From: a virus
Length of the DNA: 34,741 nt
Virus record (IMG/VR): IMGVR_UViG_3300025598_000100
Span: 1-34,741 of that record
Reading direction: 5' to 3' (one strand)
The position numbers and the translations under genes are program-made. The notes beneath the pieces were generated by a model, which saw nothing but the letters and a program-made list of their open reading frames with translations, was not told the origin of the DNA and searched no databases. This document shows positions 30,017-34,741 of the stretch, piece by piece (positions within the stretch are counted from its first letter, which is position 1; each line of letters opens with the position of its first letter).

Positions 30017-30447
30017 GGGTGCGCGGCCTTATATGCGTCAAATTCTGCTTTAAGTTCTTTCTTGCGTCCTTTGTTCCAAACCGGAACCTTTAAAACGCGA
30101 TAGGCATGTAAACCATTTTCAGACACTGTAACCCATTCAAGATTGTCTACACAATTGTTGTGTTTGCTTCCATCTTTATGGTTTACTTGTGGTTTGTTTG
30201 ATTCATTGGGAATAAATGCTCTTGCGACTAGGCGGTGTACATTATGGTTGCTTTTAATGCCGTCAACACAAAAGCTAACAATCAAATATCCACTTTTGCT
30301 TTTTCCTTGTTTTAATAATTTGGAAGGAGAGCGTCGCAAACCATTGTGAAGACGGTTAAGAACCATTCTTTCAATAGACCTAACATTTCCAAAGTTGCTC
30401 ACTTCGTAATGCGTTTCAAAACCTGAACATGGATGCCAAATTTCCAT
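30013..30447 (-). CDS. NUMOD4-HNH homing endonuclease
   Basis: The 144-residue product has an N-terminal NUMOD4 motif (IWHPCSGFETHYEVSNFGNVRS, residues 2-24). An HNH_3 domain follows (NVHRLVARAFIPN about 69-81, QVNHKDGSKHNNCVDNLEWVT about 86-106). This pair defines free-standing homing endonucleases of phages. It cuts uninserted alleles so that its own gene is copied in. It sits between the large fibre and a small membrane gene with 1- and 4-bp overlaps, so it has been fitted into the translational coupling of the operon. Confidence 0.9.
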   Translation of the reverse strand: MEIWHPCSGFETHYEVSNFGNVRSIERMVLNRLHNGLRRSPSKLLKQGKSKSGYLIVSFCVDGIKSNHNVHRLVARAFIPNESNKPQVNHKDGSKHNNCVDNLEWVTVSENGLHAYRVLKVPVWNKGRKKELKAEFDAYKAAHP

Positions 30448-33400
30448 TATTTTGCCTCCAATGCGGCAATACGGGCGGTCAAGGCAGTGATGGTGACTTG
30501 TTGCTCTTGAATAGCGGCAACTAAATGCACGACAATCTTACTGTAATCTACGCCTTGGTGAATGGGCTTGCCACCTTCATCTACAGCGTCTTTTTCGCCT
30601 GTAACTGCATTAGGAATTATGGCTTGCAACTCATGGGCAATAAAACCTTCACCCGCAGATTTGTCGCTAATCCAATCGTAGGTAACAGGCTTTAATGCGC
30701 TGATCTTGGCAAGACCAGTCGTTATTGGGGTGACGTTTTCTTTTAAACGGTAATCGGATGACGTATTAAAGCTAACGCCTGTTGTTCCGGCTTGTTGAAC
30801 ACTTCCAATAATTGAGTTATTGTAAAGAAAATCTAAATAACCTTGGCCTGAAGTTGCGCTGGAATGCCCAATACGAACATAACCAGTTGTGCCGGAACTT
30901 CCGTTTGGAATAATTGCAATGCCAGCGTTTACTGAAGTTGTACTCGTCGTCCCCACCAGCAGATTGCCGGAGGAGTCGATGCGCATACGTTCTGCGCTAT
31001 TTGTAGCAAACGTCATAGGCGCATTTGCAAAACCTAAAATATTAAAACTGTTTGCACCGCCCCAAGCAGAAAAAGAACTACCCCCAGTGTTAATTTCGCC
31101 TCTTAATGTGCCATTATTGTAAAAATGGAACCCGCTTCCCGCTGTTGCGGCGGCTGCATCTGTGCTGTTCCAAACATCTCCTGTAGCAGCATAAGAAGCC
31201 AATTTGCTGTTTGTATATGTGCTTGGCGAAGTCGTCCCAATACCTACGTTGCCGGAGGAGTCGATACGGGCGGATTCGTTTGTGCCTTGATAGAAAATTG
31301 TGGTTCCATTTCCGCTTGAATTATCAAGTTTAATTGCAGCGCCAGCAGTCCCATATCCAGTTCCACTAGAAATATAAAGCCAAGTATTTCCCCCATTCCG
31401 GATAATAGAAGAATCGCTACCAGCAATTTGCAAATTACTGGTTGTCCTTATTGCTCCAGAAACATCAAGTTTATACCCCGGCGAAGTCGTACCAATCCCC
31501 ACATTCTGAGACGTATCAATCGTCATTGCTGTGGATTGCGAACCCGTTTTAAAGATAATACTGTCGGACGTACCCGCACCAGACGTGGATTCCAGTGTCA
31601 GCGTAGACGATGCTGTCGTTCCGCCAATGAGAAGCGGGGTAGTTAATGAAGTGGTTAATGTAGGCGAAGCAGAATAAGCAGGAGCCGTTCCCGTTCCTGA
31701 AGATACTAATACTGAACCAGTTGCAACAGCAGCCAATTTGGACAATGCAGTGGTGGTTGATGCATAAAGCAAATCGCCAACCGTATATGAAGATTGTCCC
31801 GTTCCGCCGTTTGCTGCGACAAGCGTTCCAGCAACCGTTACAGCGCCTTGCGTTGCCGTTGACGGGGTTAAACCCGTTGTTCCAAAATTGATTGATGTTA
31901 CTGCCAGTCCGCTAACATTTGACCAAGAAGGCTGTACTGAAGAACCACCAGATGTAAACACCTGACCAGATGTTCCGTAATTTACAGTTGCACCAGCAAC
32001 AGAGCCAATACCCCAAGCGCCCGACGTATTAATGGCAAACTGACCAGAGCCGTTCGTGTAGAACGATAGCGGCAAATACGTACCTGTGCCGTTAATGCCC
32101 GACACCAACTGGACGTCCGTGGAGCCGTTCGTCGCAATCAAAATTTTGGATGCGTTGGTAGGATCAGCGGCATTGGTTGCTTGCCAAGAAGCCGCTGTGG
32201 ATGTGCCGTTAGGCAGAGCATAAATGCCCGTTGTGCTGTTGGTCGTGCTTGTTTGGAAAGCCAAACGGTTTGTGATCGTGGCATTGGTAAAGTCACCAAG
32301 AATACGCGCACCAGTCCCTGTGTGAGTTTCGTTACCGCTAATGCTGATGCTGCCCGTCGTTAAGGCCGTAACCGTAGGCGAATTAGACCATGCAGGAGCA
32401 ACACCAACGCCGCCCGACACAAGAACTGATCCGGTAGCAACGTCAGCCAGTTTGGATAGCGTTGTAGAGGCAGAAGCGTACAGAAGATCGCCCACTGTGT
32501 AGGACGTGATGTTCGTGCCGCCAGAGGCTACAGGAACCACGCCGCCAAGGGTTGCAAGCGTAACCGTCGTCCACGATGGAGCGGCAGATGCGCCACCAGA
32601 CGTTAAGAACTGACCGGACGTGCCGTATGTAGCGCCACCAATGCCAAACTGACCCGCAGGGCCAAAGCGGAAAGCTTCAGCAATAGAGTTGCTGCCCGTT
32701 GGTGTTGTGTAGATACCCGCATATGTACCTTGCGCCGTGTCCGTAAAGTTTTCCGCCGCAGAAAATGCAATGTAGCCCGTGGACGCCGTGCCAAATCCAG
32801 TTGCACCATAACCACGGGCCGTAAACTGCGCTAAAAAGTCGCCCGATTGCGATGCTGTAGGGGATGCAGCCGTGCCACGGGCCATACGCGCAGTAAATAC
32901 GCCATAAGCGCCAGTGCCATAAGCATCTTGCGTAATACGGGTATTGGCGGCATTTGCGCCAACAATATACAAGTCAGTACCCGCCGGAAGGGAGCCTGTT
33001 GGCGTGGTTGTTTGCGTATTGGAAACAACAGTCAACTGCGTCTGCGGCGTAGCAGTATTGATGCCCAAACGGTTATTGGTGTTATCCCAGAAGAACTTGG
33101 CATTGTTTTGGCTGTAAACGCCGGACGCACCAGCAAACACGACTGATCCGGTGGTAAAGGACGTTCCCGTGCCCGTACCACCATTTGTAACACCAAGTGT
33201 GCCAGTGACACCCGCGCCGCCAAGAGCCAACTGACCAAACGAAGGGGCCGTTGAAGCGCCCGTGGATAGCAACGGATAGCCTGATGTGGATGGCGATATC
33301 TGGCCCACAGAAGACGTGCTTGCGGCGTATAACAACGCATATGCCGTTAATGACGTTAAGCCCGTTCCACCGTTTGCAACGCCCACCGTGCCAAGGCCGA

Positions 33401-34741
33401 TGGTATTACCCGTCTTGGTAATTGGAGCGGATACGGTGATATTGCCGGAAGATGATGTCTGCACCCAAACAAGAGCCGTTGTACCAACTGTAATTGTACC
33501 AGTCGTGTTCATAACCCATGAAGTTGAACCCCATGTTGTACCACCGCTGACAAATGTAGATGCGCCCGTTTCAATGTAATTAGGGCCGCTGCCAGTCGTA
33601 TTAAAGTCAGTTGCGCGGGTAAGCACCCAATTGGTTGAGCCAGAACCAAGCGTTGTGACGGTGTAAATACCGTTTTGTGCGCCTGTGCTTTGGTCTTTAA
33701 CAAGGATGCGGTCACTTAATGAGGCGGTATAACCATCAACGGCAAAAGCGGCCTGTGCGCCACTATTGGTAAGCGTAGCACCAACACCAGCCGTGCCGTT
33801 ATTATAGATAGCAGTCAGGTTGGCCGTAGTAGCCGCCGCAGAAGCCGTATGAAAGGTCGTATTGCTGACCGTGGCGACTTGGTTATCAACGTATTGCTTG
33901 GTGGACAATTGCAACGATGCGGTCGGGTCTTGCGTAACGGTGACCGTTGTCAAACCTGCCAACGTGGACGTTGAAGCGCCCAAGGCAATAGATGTTGAGC
34001 CAATCGTAACGGATGAGTTGGTTAGCCCGGCGTTTGGAATTGTAGCCTGTGCCGTAAACGCACCCGTACCATTACCAACAAGATAACCCGTTAATGTGGT
34101 TGCGCCTGTCCCGCCATTGGCAACAGGCAGTGTGCCACTCACATGCGTAGTAAGACCAATCTTACCCCAAGACGGAGCAACACCGACCCCTCCAGAAATA
34201 AGAGCATTGCCAGTAGCCACGTCATTAAGACGGGCCAAGGTGGTAGATGACGAAGCATAAAGAATATCACCCGTCGTATACGATCCATAGCCCGTGCCGC
34301 CCTGAGTTTCAGACAATGGCGTGGTCAGGCCAGAAAGGGATGTGATATCGCTATTTGCGCCAGAAGCCGCCGCGCCAAGGTTAGTACGCGCAGCCGATGC
34401 CGATGTAGCACCCGTGCCGCCGTAAGCAACAGCGATAGGCGTACCCTGCCATGTGCCGGAAGAAATAGTTCCGATTGAAACCGTGCCAGTGGCAGTAAAA
34501 TTTGTAAATCTTCCAGTTGACGCGGTTGTTGCCCCAATTGCTGTTTGATCAATTGTGCCGCCCGTAATAGCAACAGCATTAGCATTCTGCGTTGCCATCG
34601 TTCCAAGGCCAGTGATTTGGCTTGTTGGAATCAAAATATTTACGCGAGAAGCAGAGGTTATTTGGCCCTGTGCATTAATTGTGATTTGCGGAACGGCTGT
34701 TGCGGTGCCATAGGTTCCAGAGGTAACGCCCGTTACATCAA
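30447..34741 (-). CDS. Large tail fibre with S74 chaperone (5' partial)
   Basis: The frame is open to the right edge, so the N-terminus lies outside; at least 1430 residues are visible. A TTG at 34634 is only an internal codon, because the upstream part also reads as fibre repeat (GVTSGTYGTATAVPQITINAQG). The body is built of Ser/Thr/Gly repeats with the recurrent VANGGTG motif. The last 103 residues, from SDYRLKENV (near 30758), are the S74 intramolecular chaperone, which in other phages trimerises the fibre and then cuts itself off before that Ser. A C-terminal coiled coil (IQEQQVTITALTARIAALEAK) completes it. It should bind the host surface. Confidence 0.85.
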   Translation of the reverse strand, partial: DVTGVTSGTYGTATAVPQITINAQGQITSASRVNILIPTSQITGLGTMATQNANAVAITGGTIDQTAIGATTASTGRFTNFTATGTVSIGTISSGTWQGTPIAVAYGGTGATSASAARTNLGAAASGANSDITSLSGLTTPLSETQGGTGYGSYTTGDILYASSSTTLARLNDVATGNALISGGVGVAPSWGKIGLTTHVSGTLPVANGGTGATTLTGYLVGNGTGAFTAQATIPNAGLTNSSVTIGSTSIALGASTSTLAGLTTVTVTQDPTASLQLSTKQYVDNQVATVSNTTFHTASAAATTANLTAIYNNGTAGVGATLTNSGAQAAFAVDGYTASLSDRILVKDQSTGAQNGIYTVTTLGSGSTNWVLTRATDFNTTGSGPNYIETGASTFVSGGTTWGSTSWVMNTTGTITVGTTALVWVQTSSSGNITVSAPITKTGNTIGLGTVGVANGGTGLTSLTAYALLYAASTSSVGQISPSTSGYPLLSTGASTAPSFGQLALGGAGVTGTLGVTNGGTGTGTSFTTGSVVFAGASGVYSQNNAKFFWDNTNNRLGINTATPQTQLTVVSNTQTTTPTGSLPAGTDLYIVGANAANTRITQDAYGTGAYGVFTARMARGTAASPTASQSGDFLAQFTARGYGATGFGTASTGYIAFSAAENFTDTAQGTYAGIYTTPTGSNSIAEAFRFGPAGQFGIGGATYGTSGQFLTSGGASAAPSWTTVTLATLGGVVPVASGGTNITSYTVGDLLYASASTTLSKLADVATGSVLVSGGVGVAPAWSNSPTVTALTTGSISISGNETHTGTGARILGDFTNATITNRLAFQTSTTNSTTGIYALPNGTSTAASWQATNAADPTNASKILIATNGSTDVQLVSGINGTGTYLPLSFYTNGSGQFAINTSGAWGIGSVAGATVNYGTSGQVFTSGGSSVQPSWSNVSGLAVTSINFGTTGLTPSTATQGAVTVAGTLVAANGGTGQSSYTVGDLLYASTTTALSKLAAVATGSVLVSSGTGTAPAYSASPTLTTSLTTPLLIGGTTASSTLTLESTSGAGTSDSIIFKTGSQSTAMTIDTSQNVGIGTTSPGYKLDVSGAIRTTSNLQIAGSDSSIIRNGGNTWLYISSGTGYGTAGAAIKLDNSSGNGTTIFYQGTNESARIDSSGNVGIGTTSPSTYTNSKLASYAATGDVWNSTDAAAATAGSGFHFYNNGTLRGEINTGGSSFSAWGGANSFNILGFANAPMTFATNSAERMRIDSSGNLLVGTTSTTSVNAGIAIIPNGSSGTTGYVRIGHSSATSGQGYLDFLYNNSIIGSVQQAGTTGVSFNTSSDYRLKENVTPITTGLAKISALKPVTYDWISDKSAGEGFIAHELQAIIPNAVTGEKDAVDEGGKPIHQGVDYSKIVVHLVAAIQEQQVTITALTARIAALEAK

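Noticed and set aside
30447-34634. Fibre gene starting at TTG 34634
   Set aside because: The frame continues upstream to the window edge with typical fibre-repeat residues, so the true start lies outside.

Overview
The window reads as part of a double-stranded DNA tailed phage genome (short-tailed, podovirus-like), probably infecting an alphaproteobacterium. The phage assignment rests on a Sf6-type small terminase, a P22 gp10-like tail-closure protein, a tail adaptor, GH108 endolysin plus holin, repeat-rich tail fibres with an S74 chaperone, and an ERF/Gp157/SSB recombination cassette. The host clue is a GcrA-family regulator (a cell-cycle sigma70 cofactor essentially restricted to Alphaproteobacteria). 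Portal, large terminase, scaffold and major capsid genes are not here. Both window ends cut through genes, so the head module lies outside. No integrase, tRNA or CRISPR array was seen.

Layout. (1) 1-634, minus: three small genes, the last with a twin-arginine signal. (2) 635-1747: about 1.1 kb without a gene. It holds several strong inverted repeats and then a striking array of five or six direct repeats with the sigma54 -24/-12 pattern. (3) 1748-5339: small terminase (minus), then a plus-strand cassette of an unknown cysteine-motif protein, a complete M20/M28/M42-like metallopeptidase and a 34-residue membrane peptide, closed by a strong terminator. This block differs visibly in codon and word use from the rest. 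(4) 5340-5699: AT-rich spacer with a second terminator-like hairpin and a promoter/operator-like dyad. (5) 5700-7831, plus: tightly overlapped small early genes ending in GcrA. (6) 7740-12755, mostly minus: phosphoesterase, primase, SF2 helicase, DnaA-domain-IV-like protein, RusA resolvase, XRE regulator and a conserved small protein, with one plus-strand HTH gene. (7) 12858-16649, plus: Gp157, ERF annealase, SSB-like protein, nucleases, small unknowns and a lipoprotein lytic transglycosylase. (8) 16646-34741, minus: virion and lysis genes, from the tail fibre (right) to the ejection-type proteins (left).

How the parts work together. The minus-strand enzymes of block 6 look like a replication module, with an AT-rich palindromic stretch between the DnaA-like and helicase genes. 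Block 7 is a single-strand-annealing recombination module. The two are driven divergently from a 100-bp region beside an XRE regulator. The late block runs as one closely packed minus operon with many 1-4 bp start/stop overlaps. It meets the plus-strand recombination operon tail to tail, where both stop codons sit in a single TTAA.

Most notable: the sigma54-like repeat array, the long structured gene-free region, the compositionally distinct peptidase cassette, a virion-operon gene whose only plausible start codon is ATC, and a GcrA gene whose C-terminal extension begins exactly where the opposite-strand phosphoesterase gene ends.
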